NCBI GenBank assembly: GCA_902799015.1
Contig: CADBZI010000005.1
Location: 1-58,691, forward strand
Direction: 5' to 3'
Length of the DNA: 58,691 nt
From: an uncultured Lachnospiraceae bacterium
Lineage (GTDB): Bacteria; Bacillota; Clostridia; Lachnospirales; Lachnospiraceae
Under the pieces are notes generated by a model. The model had not been told where the DNA came from and did not search any database. It saw only the letters and a program-made list of their open reading frames with translations. The number at the start of each line of letters is the position of its first letter. The first letter of the stretch is position 1. Position numbers and translations under genes: made by a program. Shown here one piece after another: positions 9,148 to 18,119 of this stretch.

Positions 9148-10554
9148 GTGAAAAAGAATGACATCATAGAAGTGACAATTGAAGACATGTCCTCAGAAGG
9201 ATTGGGAATCGGCCATGCCATGGGCATGGCCGTATTTGTAAAGGACACTGTGCCCGGAGACAGGGTTCTGGCAGGGATCGTCAAGATGAAAAAGACTTAC
9301 GCATTTGCCAGGCTGGAGGAGATCCTCACTCCGGGAAAGGACCGGGTGGAACCGGTATGTCCTGTTGCGCGCAAGTGCGGGGGCTGCCAGATCCAGGAGA
9401 TGAGCTATCCGGCACAGCTGAAGCTAAAGGAGCGGAAGGTTCGCGAAAACCTGCAAAGGATCGGCGGCCTCAATCCGGACGAAGACGTGTTTCTGCCCAT
9501 TCTTGGTATGGAGAATCCCTGGCATTACCGAAATAAGGCCCAGTTTCCGATCGGCAGGGATAAAGCGGGCAATTTGATCGCCGGATTCTATGCGGGACGG
9601 ACCCACTCTATTATCGACTATCATCGATGCGAGATCGGGATCGATGAGAATAAGCCGGTTCTGGAGGCGGTGCTTTCCTGGATGAAGGAATACAGGATTG
9701 CGCCTTATGATGAGAAGGATGGCAGCGGCGTGATCCGGCATGTCTGCACCCGTGCCGGCTTCTCCACACAGGACCTGATGGTGGTGATCGTAGCGGCTGC
9801 TTCAAAGCTGAAAGAGGAGCAGGCATTGGTCCGGCGGCTGCAGGAAGCATCGGGACGGTTCCGGCTCAGGAGTGTTGTCCTGAACAGCAACCTGGAAAAA
9901 ACGAATGTGATTCTGGGACGGAAGAACCGTGTCCTGTACGGGGAGGACTATATTGAGGACCGGATCGGTCCCCTGACCTATCGGATCAGCGCCGGATCCT
10001 TCTATCAGGTGAATCCGGTCCAGACGGAGGCTCTGTACCGCACGGCTCTGGAATTCGCGGCTCTGACCGGAAAGGAAACCGTGTGGGACCTTTACTGCGG
10101 AACCGGGACGATCTCCTTGTTTCTCGCGCAGCGTGCGGAGCGTGTCATCGGGATTGAAGTGGTTGCGGAAGCGGTGGAAAAGGCGAAGGAGAATGCCCGA
10201 CTGAATCAGATCGATAACTGTGAATTTATCACCGGCAAGGCGGAGGATCTGGCCGGAAGCCTACCGGACGCGGATGTGATTGTGGTGGATCCGCCCCGCA
10301 AAGGGCTGGACCGGATTGTGACAGATACCATTCTTCGCGTCAGGCCGGAGCGGGTTGTCTATGTCAGCTGTGACAGCGCAACCCTGGCGCGCGATCTGGC
10401 ACTGTTTACGGCAGGCGGATACGAACTGAGGAAGATTCAGCCCGTAGACCAGTTCTGCCACAGTGTCCACGTCGAAAGCTGTGTGCTCCTCGAGCGTGTG
10501 AGCAACCGAAAAGCGGATTCTTATTCGCGCAAAAGCATGATAATGACCCGATAA
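9148..10554 (+). CDS. rlmD: 23S rRNA (uracil-C5)-methyltransferase, RlmD/RumA family
   Basis: A 468-aa enzyme with an N-terminal TRAM domain (about 5-62), a 4Fe-4S cysteine cluster starting at Cys71 ('CPVARKCGGCQ'), and a C-terminal SAM-dependent methyltransferase fold ('VWDLYCGTGTISLFLAQ', 'VVDPPRKGLD'). Cys408 in 'YVSCDSATLARDL' is the methyl-transfer nucleophile. GTG start with AAGGGTGG upstream. The last ~15 residues ('NRKADSYSRKSMIMTR') extend past the fold. Position specificity (U1939, or both U747 and U1939 as in the Bacillus RlmCD type) cannot be told from sequence alone. Confidence 0.93.
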   Translation: MKKNDIIEVTIEDMSSEGLGIGHAMGMAVFVKDTVPGDRVLAGIVKMKKTYAFARLEEILTPGKDRVEPVCPVARKCGGCQIQEMSYPAQLKLKERKVRENLQRIGGLNPDEDVFLPILGMENPWHYRNKAQFPIGRDKAGNLIAGFYAGRTHSIIDYHRCEIGIDENKPVLEAVLSWMKEYRIAPYDEKDGSGVIRHVCTRAGFSTQDLMVVIVAAASKLKEEQALVRRLQEASGRFRLRSVVLNSNLEKTNVILGRKNRVLYGEDYIEDRIGPLTYRISAGSFYQVNPVQTEALYRTALEFAALTGKETVWDLYCGTGTISLFLAQRAERVIGIEVVAEAVEKAKENARLNQIDNCEFITGKAEDLAGSLPDADVIVVDPPRKGLDRIVTDTILRVRPERVVYVSCDSATLARDLALFTAGGYELRKIQPVDQFCHSVHVESCVLLERVSNRKADSYSRKSMIMTR

Positions 10555-10646
10555 AGCAGGACATCTTGGGTGTTCCGATGCGACTGTAAAGAGAGCATTA
10601 GGATCTATACTTTAGATTAGTCGGGATAGATGAGAGGTATGGTGCT

Positions 10647-11465
10647 TTGAAAAAATATTGGCCATCGGCAGTAATGCTGGCGATTTTTGAAACAGTGGCA
10701 GTGACGCTGTGGCTGACAAAGGACAATATATTTTACCTTTTTAATTTCAGCTACATCGGACTGTCCATATCCTTTGGCGTTTTCCTGTTTATCAGGAAGT
10801 ACAAGCATGCCAGACGTATTGTGCAGCTGCTTGTAGGATTGTATATGCTGGTATATCTGGGACTGATCTGTAACGAGAATATGCAGATTGAAGGGTTCTG
10901 GTATTATCTGTTCACCGGGGTATTCGAAGCGGCGACGATCCACTATGCAGTGGCTAAGATCTTCGGCCCATTGATATTTGGAAGAGGCTGGTGCGGATAT
11001 GCCTGCTGGACGGCAATGGTCCTGGACTTTCTGCCGTATAAGGCTCCGGAGTATCCGAGAAAAAAGATTGGATGGATCAGATACATCACCTTTGCGGCAT
11101 CTCTGGTGTTTGTGGCGGCATTGTTTCTCGCGAAGGCCGGAAACATGGAAAGGATCATGTTTTGGGCGTTTATCATTGGGAATCTTGTATATTATGGAGT
11201 TGGCATAGCCCTGGCATTCGCCTTTCACGACAACAGAGCATTCTGCAAGTATATCTGCCCGATCACTGTTTTTCTGAAACCGATGAGTTATTTCTCTTTG
11301 CTGCGGATCAAATGCGATAAAGATAAGTGTATTTCCTGCGGCAAGTGTAAAAGAGTCTGTCCCATGAATGTGGATGTAACAGACAATTCAAGAAAGAGAG
11401 CAAACGGAACGGAATGTATCCTGTGCATGGAGTGTGCCAGGAGCTGTCCTAAGGATGCGCTGTAA
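10647..11465 (+). CDS. 4Fe-4S membrane protein, NapH/polyferredoxin-like
   Basis: The 272-aa product has five or six hydrophobic helices, the NapH/CcoG-like motifs 'GRGWCGYACW' and 'CKYICPI', and a C-terminal double ferredoxin: 'CISCGKCKRVCP' plus 'CILCMECARSCP'. It is probably a membrane electron-transfer protein. The gene starts with TTG, because the nearby ATG is out of frame; GAGAGG lies upstream. A PflX-like radical SAM gene follows 82 bases downstream on the same strand, so a shared redox role is possible but unproven. Confidence 0.85.
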   Translation: MKKYWPSAVMLAIFETVAVTLWLTKDNIFYLFNFSYIGLSISFGVFLFIRKYKHARRIVQLLVGLYMLVYLGLICNENMQIEGFWYYLFTGVFEAATIHYAVAKIFGPLIFGRGWCGYACWTAMVLDFLPYKAPEYPRKKIGWIRYITFAASLVFVAALFLAKAGNMERIMFWAFIIGNLVYYGVGIALAFAFHDNRAFCKYICPITVFLKPMSYFSLLRIKCDKDKCISCGKCKRVCPMNVDVTDNSRKRANGTECILCMECARSCPKDAL

Positions 11466-11547
11466 CATCCAAACCGACAGATCAAGGCATCCGAAAGCAG
11501 TGAGTTAACTTCCAGAACTGCGTTATGGGAGGAGGAGCAGGAGGAGT

Positions 11548-12501
11548 ATGACCGGAGAATATGCAAAGAGGAACGGCTGTACTCTGTGTCCCAGGAGATG
11601 CGGCGTGGACCGGACGCGTGGCCAGATCGGCTATTGCCAGAGCGGCGCTGTGATGCGCGTGGCCAGAGCAGCCTTGCATTTTTGGGAGGAGCCCTGCATC
11701 TCGGGAACGGAAGGCTCCGGTGCCGTGTTCTTTACCGGCTGTAATCTCCGCTGCCGGTTCTGCCAGAACGCGGAGATCTCCGGCAGGCAGGCGCAGGCCG
11801 GCGTGGAAGTGACGCCGGAGCAGCTGTCGGAGATCTTTCTGGATCTTCAAAGGCAGGGCGCGAACAATATCAACCTTGTGACGGCCGGCCATTACATTCT
11901 TCCGTGTACAGAGGCACTTAGGATGGCAAAAAAGGACGGGCTGACCATCCCGGTGGTGTACAACAGCAGCGGCTATGAGCTGAGCGAAACGCTGCGCCTG
12001 CTATACGGACTGGTGGATATCTATCTGCCGGATTTTAAGTACATGGATCCGGAGCTTTCCGGTCTCTATTCCGGCGCTCCGGACTACCCGCAGATTGCGA
12101 TGGATGCGCTGTCTGAGATGGTGCGGCAGATCGAAACGCGGTATGGAGAAGGTGCGGGGTTTGACGGCGAAGGCAGGATGACGCACGGAGTGATTGTGCG
12201 GCAGCTTCTTCTTCCTGGGCATGTCCATGATGCGAAAAGGATCATTGACTATCTGTACCAGACCTACCGGGACAGAATCTGGATCAGTATGATGAGTCAG
12301 TACACGCCGATGGCATCGGTGAAGGAGGATCCGCTTCTGGGCCGCAGAGTTACCAGGCGGGAATATGACAGAGTGGTAGACTATGCGCTGTCTCTGGGCG
12401 TAACCTGCGCATTTATCCAGGAGAGAGAAGTGGCACTTGAGAGCTTTATCCCGGCGTTTGACGGGACAGGGCTTCCTTCTGCTTCTTCGCCGGAATTGTG
12501 A
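11548..12501 (+). CDS. Radical SAM protein, PflX (PflA-like) family
   Basis: The 317-aa protein carries the radical SAM cluster motif CxxxCxxC as 'CNLRCRFCQN' (near residue 67), preceded by 'CTLCPRRCGVDR...GYC', the N-terminal cysteine set of this uncharacterised branch. Later motifs such as 'NINLVTAGHYI', 'VYNSSGYE', 'DIYLPDFKY' and 'VRQLLLPGH' are those of proteins often annotated as pyruvate formate-lyase-activating-like. No glycyl-radical enzyme is encoded nearby, so the substrate is unknown. A strong GGAGGAG precedes the ATG. Confidence 0.88.
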   Translation: MTGEYAKRNGCTLCPRRCGVDRTRGQIGYCQSGAVMRVARAALHFWEEPCISGTEGSGAVFFTGCNLRCRFCQNAEISGRQAQAGVEVTPEQLSEIFLDLQRQGANNINLVTAGHYILPCTEALRMAKKDGLTIPVVYNSSGYELSETLRLLYGLVDIYLPDFKYMDPELSGLYSGAPDYPQIAMDALSEMVRQIETRYGEGAGFDGEGRMTHGVIVRQLLLPGHVHDAKRIIDYLYQTYRDRIWISMMSQYTPMASVKEDPLLGRRVTRREYDRVVDYALSLGVTCAFIQEREVALESFIPAFDGTGLPSASSPEL

Positions 12502-12515
12502 TTGAGAAGGTTGTC

Positions 12516-12608
12516 ATGCAGATGGAAAAGTATTATATTGCTGCACGGCCCGGAAGTGAAGTATATTATACGGAAAGGGAGCAGGAAGATTTCCTGAATA
12601 AGGGGTAA
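12516..12608 (+). CDS. Possible 30-aa small protein or leader peptide
   Basis: An ATG preceded by GAGAAGG at five bases opens a 30-codon frame (MQMEKYYIAARPGSEVYYTE...NKG) whose TAA ends one base before the ATG of the phosphatase gene. The tight junction suggests translational coupling. The peptide is soluble-looking and rich in Tyr and Glu. I do not recognise it; it could be chance. Confidence 0.4.
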   Translation: MQMEKYYIAARPGSEVYYTEREQEDFLNKG

Positions 12609-12609
12609 C

Positions 12610-14226
12610 ATGAGAAAACTAAGGGAAAGCATTGTCTTTAAGACTATCTTTACACTGGTTGTTCTGTTGTTTGTCTATTCCATGGTTGTGAGTTTGATCG
12701 GTTACCGGGAACTGACGGATGCGCTTTTGAACCAGTATGCCGACGGAGCGTTCCGGACAGCGGGAATCGCCGCACGCTTTATTGATCCGGACAGGATCGA
12801 TGAATACACAGACAGCGGCGGCGAGGGAGAGGAGTATACAAAGGTGGATGACCGCCTTGCCTCGATCTGCAATTCGACCGGATCGACCTTCGTCTATGTA
12901 ATTATGCCGGATCGCACGGATTACAAACACATCACATTTCTGTTCTCCGAGATGAACCAGGAGAGCCAATATACCAGGTATGAGTTCGGCTATGTCCGTG
13001 AAACGACAAATGAAGAGTATGAGCAGAAGTACAAAAGGATCTGCGAAGAGAACTCCTCGAAGGAGCTGGTGATCCGGGACAAGGGGTATATTGAGACGGA
13101 TCCGCATATTACCGCGATGATTCCGCTGATCGACAAAGGCGGATCCTGCAAGGCGATTCTATGCGTACAGATGCAGATGGAAGAGATTGTCGCGGTCAGG
13201 AATGCTTATGTTGGGAAGATATTGCTGACGATGAGCATCACTGCGCTGCTCGTGATTCTGATGCTCAGCATGCGGCTGAACCGCTCTTTGCTCAGGCCAA
13301 TCCGCATCATTGCCGCCGAGGCAACCCGTTTTGCGTCAGAGAATGTCAAGACCGGAAAGAAACTGACAAGCACCATCCACAACGTAGACGATATCGGTCA
13401 GCTGGCGGGTGCGGTTGATCAGATGGAGACGCAGATCAATGAGTATGTAACAAATCTGACCAGAGTGACAGCGGAAAAGGAGCGGATCAGCACAGAGCTT
13501 TCGCTGGCATCCAGGATCCAGATGGATATGCTGCCCAATATTTTCCCGGCATTTCCCGACAGAACGGACTTCGACATCTACGCGTCGATGATTCCCGCCA
13601 GAGAGATTGGCGGAGACTTTTACAACTTCTTCCTCATCGATGATACGCATCTTTGTGCTGTGATCGCGGATGTTTCCGGAAAGGGAGTTCCCGCGGCGCT
13701 GTTCATGATGGCGTCCACCATCGTACTGGTGGACAATGCCTGCATGGGAAAGTCTCCCGCTGAGATCCTGGAGAGTGCGAATGATGCAATCTGCGCGACG
13801 AACCGGGAGGAGATGTTTGTAACGGTATGGCTTGGAATTCTGGATCTTGAGACAGGAAAGCTGACCGCTGCCAACGCAGGACACGAATATCCGGTGATCC
13901 GGCATCCCGGAGGCTCTTATGAGATGATTAAGGATGTGCACGGATTCGTGATCGGCGGACTGGAAGACGTCCACTACAGGAATTATGAACTGACCATGGA
14001 GCCTGGCTCATCGCTGTTTGTGTACACAGACGGTGTTCCGGAGGCAACGAACAAGGAGAACGAACTATTTGGCACACAGCGCATGCTGGATGCGCTGAAC
14101 GCAGAGCCGGACGCGGAGCCGGAGAAGCTTCTTGAAAATGTCAAGGCAGCCGTGGACGCTTTTACCGCGGACGCAGAGCAGTTTGATGATCTGACGATGC
14201 TGTGTCTGGAATACAACGGAACATGA
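12610..14226 (+). CDS. Membrane PP2C-type (SpoIIE-like) Ser/Thr phosphatase with HAMP domain
   Basis: The 538-aa protein has an N-terminal transmembrane helix (about 10-32), an extracytoplasmic sensor region (about 35-190), a second helix (about 195-215), a HAMP linker (about 216-275) and a C-terminal PP2C/SpoIIE domain from about residue 295. The latter shows 'ASRIQMDMLP', 'REIGGDFYNFF', 'IADVSGKGVPAALFM', 'NAGHEYP', 'YTDGVPEATN' and 'DDLTMLCLEY', so the metal-binding Asp residues are present. Such RsbU-like phosphatases usually act on anti-anti-sigma factors; no STAS or RsbW partner is in view. AAGGGG lies upstream. It converges on the metallophosphoesterase. Confidence 0.9.
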   Translation: MRKLRESIVFKTIFTLVVLLFVYSMVVSLIGYRELTDALLNQYADGAFRTAGIAARFIDPDRIDEYTDSGGEGEEYTKVDDRLASICNSTGSTFVYVIMPDRTDYKHITFLFSEMNQESQYTRYEFGYVRETTNEEYEQKYKRICEENSSKELVIRDKGYIETDPHITAMIPLIDKGGSCKAILCVQMQMEEIVAVRNAYVGKILLTMSITALLVILMLSMRLNRSLLRPIRIIAAEATRFASENVKTGKKLTSTIHNVDDIGQLAGAVDQMETQINEYVTNLTRVTAEKERISTELSLASRIQMDMLPNIFPAFPDRTDFDIYASMIPAREIGGDFYNFFLIDDTHLCAVIADVSGKGVPAALFMMASTIVLVDNACMGKSPAEILESANDAICATNREEMFVTVWLGILDLETGKLTAANAGHEYPVIRHPGGSYEMIKDVHGFVIGGLEDVHYRNYELTMEPGSSLFVYTDGVPEATNKENELFGTQRMLDALNAEPDAEPEKLLENVKAAVDAFTADAEQFDDLTMLCLEYNGT

Positions 14227-14233
14227 TGTCTGG

Positions 14234-15355
14234 TCATTTCAGCCCATGGACATCGATGACAACATATTCTGACCGGCAGCCGGTCTTGAAGATCAGATTC
14301 CAGTCACTGATTCCCGAGGTGACGATATAGTCTGTGTTTCCTCTTCTTTCCAGGCCGTAGCTGCGGTCATACTGGCGAGTCAGCACACCGATATTGTTGA
14401 AGGGGAAGAACTGCCCGCCGTGGGTATGGCCGCTCAGCACCAGACTGGCGCCTGCCGCTTCTTCCTGATCATATTCGCAGGGCTGATGATCCAGAACGAT
14501 CCTGTACAGATCCGGTTCGAGCCCTTCCATCAGCAGTGCGGGAGTCTTACGGCCCGCACCGCGGTCTTCTTCCGACTTATCCTGACGGCCGATGACGTAG
14601 AACCGGTCATCGATCAGCCGGACTTCATCCTGAAGGACGATCACATCATTTTTCGCAAGATTCTCCATGAGGTCATCATTCGTCCAGCCCTTCGCCTCGT
14701 CATTGAAGTATCCTTTGTCGTGATTGCCATAGCAGAAATATACGCCGTAGGAAGTCTCCAATTCTCCCAGTGCCTCGCAGCTTCCGATCATATCCTCCCT
14801 GGAAGTGTCATCATCGACAAAATCGCCTGTGACAACGACAAGATCCGGGTGGAGCGCATTGATCGCAAGCATATAGTCACGGAACTTCTGTGCATGGAAG
14901 GTTGCACCGACATGGGAATCCGCGAACTGGACTATGCGGAGATCTCCTTTCAGAGCGTCACTTTCCAGGCTGTAATCTTTTTCCCACACATGCGTGCACA
15001 GATACCAGGCGATGATCATGTAGCATATGGTAAACAGAATCGCGCAGACGCCGGGAAGATACTCCCGGAAGCTTTTGTGCGTCCCTCTTTTCAGAAGATA
15101 AAAGAAGAGCTCGCTCAGCAGCCAGAAGCCTGCGAGATGTACCATGCAGATCACCGAATTGACCGAGCCGATCAAGAGCCCCAAAAGGAAGAATAATAGC
15201 GCCCAGACGGCGAAGCAGACCCAGAATGCCAGACGTTTCCTGCCGCCCATGAGACTCTGGACCAGCGGAAAAGAAGCGGTCCGCCTGGAGACATAGGACA
15301 TAAAAAAGGCAACGCCGGCAACTACGCCAATGACAATTACGATAAATGCTCCCAT
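14234..15355 (-). CDS. Membrane-anchored metallophosphoesterase (YkuE-like)
   Basis: The 373-aa product has three or four N-terminal hydrophobic helices (about 1-125), then a calcineurin-like phosphoesterase domain with 'DLRIVQFADSHVG', 'VVTGDFVDDD', 'YGNHD', 'VLDHQP' and 'LSGHTHGGQ', the full set of metal ligands. Its C-terminus ('VVIDVHGLK') is close to the family end. The ATG at 15355 is preferred over an upstream one because CAGGA lies about six bases before it and the first helix starts there. The domain likely faces outside. The substrate is unknown; relatives include UDP-diacylglucosamine or lipid-linked phosphoesterases. Confidence 0.88.
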   Translation of the reverse strand: MGAFIVIVIGVVAGVAFFMSYVSRRTASFPLVQSLMGGRKRLAFWVCFAVWALLFFLLGLLIGSVNSVICMVHLAGFWLLSELFFYLLKRGTHKSFREYLPGVCAILFTICYMIIAWYLCTHVWEKDYSLESDALKGDLRIVQFADSHVGATFHAQKFRDYMLAINALHPDLVVVTGDFVDDDTSREDMIGSCEALGELETSYGVYFCYGNHDKGYFNDEAKGWTNDDLMENLAKNDVIVLQDEVRLIDDRFYVIGRQDKSEEDRGAGRKTPALLMEGLEPDLYRIVLDHQPCEYDQEEAAGASLVLSGHTHGGQFFPFNNIGVLTRQYDRSYGLERRGNTDYIVTSGISDWNLIFKTGCRSEYVVIDVHGLK

Positions 15356-15438
15356 TCTATTCCTGCCTGTTCTTGCATGATGAGATACGCGGGTAATCAT
15401 GAATATCATAGCAAAAAACAGGCGGAAGCAAAACATTC

Positions 15439-15459
15439 AAGTCTGCCACCGGCAGACTT
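15439..15459 (-). terminator. Hairpin at the end of the FHA-Flp operon
   Basis: A perfect 9-bp stem AAGTCTGCC / GGCAGACTT with a three-base loop. On the minus strand it is followed by GAATGTTTTG, a weak T-tract. It probably terminates the minus-strand operon. Confidence 0.5.
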
Positions 15460-15471
15460 GCGCCCGAGCGC

Positions 15472-15505
15472 GTTCTCCGCTTCGCTTCGGTCGGTGCGAA
15501 ACGCG
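15472..15505 (-). repeat. Interspersed repeat copy 1 (CCGACCGRAGCGRAGCGGAGA)
   Basis: Read on the minus strand, this ends in a run that recurs on the plus strand at 29633-29662 with two A/G differences. Both copies lie in non-coding DNA next to hairpins. Confidence 0.5.
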
Positions 15506-15515
15506 TGCCAGTGAC

Positions 15516-17069
15516 TTATAGCGATGCTTCACGGCTTGCCTCGGGGATCGCGGCCCGGAAGCTGAGAGAAGCGAATCTCAGCTGCGCGCCGTCCTTCAGT
15601 AGGACGGACCGTCCGCTTTCCAGGCGGTGTCCGTCTAAAAAGGTTCCGTTTGTCGAGAACAGGTCTGTCACGTAATAGCCATCGATGCGGCGCTCTATTC
15701 TCGCATGCTTTCTGCTGACTGTGTCATCAGGAAGAACCACGTCTGCCTGAGCGCTTTTTTTCCCAAGAATGAGATAATCCTGATCCAGCAAAATATCAGG
15801 ATAGAGATCCTTCCGGAGGCTGACCAGAGACGGGACCTGCGGGCGGAGACATCTTGTCTGTTCTTGCCGGACGGAAGATGCGCCGTTGCCGACACGATGA
15901 TCATATCCGCCGCTGCCGATGGGAGGGTCATATCCGCCGCTGCCGATGGGATGGGCAGATGCGCCGCTGCCGGTGGGCCGATCATATGCGCCGGATCGTG
16001 CGGCGGCCGGATCTTTGACTGCGCTCTTTCCAAAGCGGGCATCCTCCGCATACAGTTCCTCTCTGAGCGACTGGTAGAACAGTTCATCGCTTTGTGACGC
16101 TTCTTCCTCATCGAACCAGATATTCCTGCCTTCCGAGGCATGCTTTTCCAGGGACGAGTGGATGATCCAGATCAGGGCAGCACACAGAAATCCCATCCCC
16201 ATCATCTGGGTCAGATCCATCTGAAAGACAACGATGAGAACAACGGCGGCAGGGAGGATAACGGCGGCGGGAAGAAGAGGGCCAGGGAGCGCGCCGGACA
16301 GATTCCGGCGCTGTTTTTTCCGGGCGGCGGCAGTTCTTTGCCCGGCCGCTTTTCTGCGGCTGTGACCGGAGGTGCTTTTTACTCTCCTGCGCCTTGTGTC
16401 CGGCGGAGGAAGCCTTCTGACATTTGAGTCTGAGAACTCTTCCCGTTCCGGGATGCCGGAGCGTACCGTTTCCTGTGCGGCTTTGGGAGGATTGTCCTTG
16501 GCCGGGGCAGCGGCATCCTCACCTCTTTGGCCTGATTGCAGAAGCCGGGAAAGAATCTCCGTCAGGTCATAGGAATCGGAAGAGACCTGGTCGTAGAGCG
16601 GGTACACCAGAGAGACCGCGGTCTGATCGGAATGATCCAGCTTCTTCAGGAAAAACTCTGACAGAAGGCGGACAGAATCCGGCTCTGTGTCAGAGACATG
16701 CGGAATATAGCACAGCAGAACCTCATCACCGCCCGGTCCCAGGAAGATACAGTCCGGATCCAGATAAAGATCCCGGACGCTCATCAGCAACGAGGGCATC
16801 CTGGAAGCGGTATCCTTCAGCGCGGACAGGATCTTTCTCACGTCGCTTCCGGTCAGAGAGACACTTTTGAAGCGGGAGGAAATGCTCGTGCAGGCGGTGA
16901 CATCAGCCTGCAGACGTTTCTTTCCGTCCTTCGCAAAGACACTGACCGGAAGGATACCGCTCAGCTTCTGCCTCAGTGCCATCTGCATAACATATTCATC
17001 TTCATCGATCTGATCTTCTGTGAGCAAAAGATAGACACGGTCAAGTTCTTTTCTGTATTCCTTCTCCAT
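15516..17069 (-). CDS. FHA-domain protein with N-terminal DUF6382-like region
   Basis: The 517-aa protein has an N-terminal globular part (about 1-185, DUF6382-like: 'RKELDRVYLLL', 'SVRDLYLDPDCIFLG', 'YIPHVSD'), a basic Pro/Arg-rich linker, two adjacent hydrophobic segments (about 255-300), a Gly-rich repetitive linker, and a C-terminal FHA domain (about 425-510) with 'LILGKKSAQADVVLPDDTVSRKHARIE' features and 'TNGTFLDG'. FHA domains bind phosphothreonine. The gene closes a reduced Flp pilus operon, where DUF6382-FHA proteins commonly occur. ATG at 17069, GGAAGAAGGG upstream. Confidence 0.85.
   Translation of the reverse strand: MEKEYRKELDRVYLLLTEDQIDEDEYVMQMALRQKLSGILPVSVFAKDGKKRLQADVTACTSISSRFKSVSLTGSDVRKILSALKDTASRMPSLLMSVRDLYLDPDCIFLGPGGDEVLLCYIPHVSDTEPDSVRLLSEFFLKKLDHSDQTAVSLVYPLYDQVSSDSYDLTEILSRLLQSGQRGEDAAAPAKDNPPKAAQETVRSGIPEREEFSDSNVRRLPPPDTRRRRVKSTSGHSRRKAAGQRTAAARKKQRRNLSGALPGPLLPAAVILPAAVVLIVVFQMDLTQMMGMGFLCAALIWIIHSSLEKHASEGRNIWFDEEEASQSDELFYQSLREELYAEDARFGKSAVKDPAAARSGAYDRPTGSGASAHPIGSGGYDPPIGSGGYDHRVGNGASSVRQEQTRCLRPQVPSLVSLRKDLYPDILLDQDYLILGKKSAQADVVLPDDTVSRKHARIERRIDGYYVTDLFSTNGTFLDGHRLESGRSVLLKDGAQLRFASLSFRAAIPEASREASL
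15883..15990 (-). repeat. 27-bp coding repeats in the FHA protein linker
   Basis: About four imperfect 27-bp units ('ccgatgggagggtcatatcc...') encode a Gly/Ser/Tyr-rich linker of the type 'PIGSGGYDP'. They lie between the membrane segments and the FHA domain. Confidence 0.7.
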
Positions 17070-17127
17070 GTGGCAGATGTTCCCTTCTTCCGGCAGAATC
17101 CCTCTGCTGCACAACGTTTTAGTCTGT

Positions 17128-17685
17128 TTAGCTGTCTCCCTTCAGCAAGGAGCTGACATATTCCAGTCCGCGGATCTTCCGGATGACATCCGCGGGATAC
17201 AGCAGAGTCCGCTTCGCGGCGGCTCCGGTACTCAGCCTGCTTTTGCCGAAGAGGATCCGGATCAGCCCGGGAAGCGGCAGGGTACCGCTGTAGTGCACAG
17301 AGGCCTGCTCCCTTGATACGCTGACATTGCAGGACACATTCTTTGTCGGACCGGTTTGCTTTTCCAGATGTTTGGCCTGCTTTGGGAGCCGGTTATTACC
17401 GCTCTCCTTCCAGTTATTCAGGTCCGCCTGCGCCGTGATCTGCTGCGCGGCTCCGTTGAGGACGCCTTTGTCATGCAGGAAAAAACCATAGTAGAAGATG
17501 GCAAGAAGCACAGGAAGCATGACGGTCATCAGAAGCGAAGCCTCCACGGTGAAGCTTGCGCGCATGCGGCCGGGAGAAGGAGAACCAAAGCCATCCGGAA
17601 GGCCGGGGAGGAGACGGCCGGGCAGCACAGGATGATGACAAACAGAAACCACCGGATCTTGGCGGACACCGGATGCAGAATTCAT
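17128..17685 (-). CDS. TadE-like pseudopilin
   Basis: The 185-aa product has a hydrophilic lead, then 'RMRASFTVEASLLMTVMLPVLLAIFYYGFFL', the typical TadE signature: a short basic segment, a Glu at position +5 of the mature helix, and a single hydrophobic helix. The remainder is extracytoplasmic. The start at 17685 overlaps the prepilin peptidase stop by four bases (ATGA) and has a near-ideal GGAGGTGATCCT upstream, indicating translational coupling. It is likely processed by the adjacent peptidase and takes part in Flp pilus assembly. Confidence 0.82.
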   Translation of the reverse strand: MNSASGVRQDPVVSVCHHPVLPGRLLPGLPDGFGSPSPGRMRASFTVEASLLMTVMLPVLLAIFYYGFFLHDKGVLNGAAQQITAQADLNNWKESGNNRLPKQAKHLEKQTGPTKNVSCNVSVSREQASVHYSGTLPLPGLIRILFGKSRLSTGAAAKRTLLYPADVIRKIRGLEYVSSLLKGDS

Positions 17686-18113
17686 AGGATCACCTCCGCG
17701 GTCAGCATGACGATGTGAGACGCTGCGAGAAAGGGGAGAAACGGAAGACAGTCCGATCTTTTTACCCGCCTCAGGAGAAGAAGAACAGCGGAGAACACCG
17801 CGCACATAACCAGAGCTGCCGTCAGGGCGGCAAAGATTCTTTCCGCTCCGATCGCCGCTCCGCAGGCCGTCACCGCCAGCGCGTCGCCCATGCCCAGGGA
17901 CGCGCGAAAGATCAGCGCGAGAAGCAGGAGAAGAATTCCCGGAAATAAACCTGCGAAGAATTGCAGCAGGGTCAGATCCCGCAGAAACAGGTGCAGAAGG
18001 CCGGTTCCGGCACCAAAGACAGGTGCTGCCCATCCGGGGATGGTCCTTGTGCGGAGATCGCTCACAGAAAGAAGACACAGAAACAGGGTGGTCAGAAGCA
18101 GGCAGATCTTCAT
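17682..18113 (-). CDS. A24-family prepilin peptidase (TadV/CpaA type)
   Basis: A 143-aa integral membrane aspartic protease lacking the N-terminal methylase half of PilD, as in TadV/CpaA. Both catalytic aspartates are visible: Asp19 in 'SVSDLRTRTIP' and Asp77 in the GxGD motif ('GMGD'). It should cleave the leader of the Flp pilin and the TadE-like proteins. GAGGAGG lies upstream of the ATG. The gene is seven bases from the upstream pseudopilin gene and overlaps the downstream one. Confidence 0.9.
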   Translation of the reverse strand: MKICLLLTTLFLCLLSVSDLRTRTIPGWAAPVFGAGTGLLHLFLRDLTLLQFFAGLFPGILLLLLALIFRASLGMGDALAVTACGAAIGAERIFAALTAALVMCAVFSAVLLLLRRVKRSDCLPFLPFLAASHIVMLTAEVIL

Positions 18114-18119
18114 GCGCGC

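Noticed and set aside
14420-15196. 258-codon plus-strand frame opposite the metallophosphoesterase
   Set aside because: Antisense shadow of a gene with all catalytic motifs.
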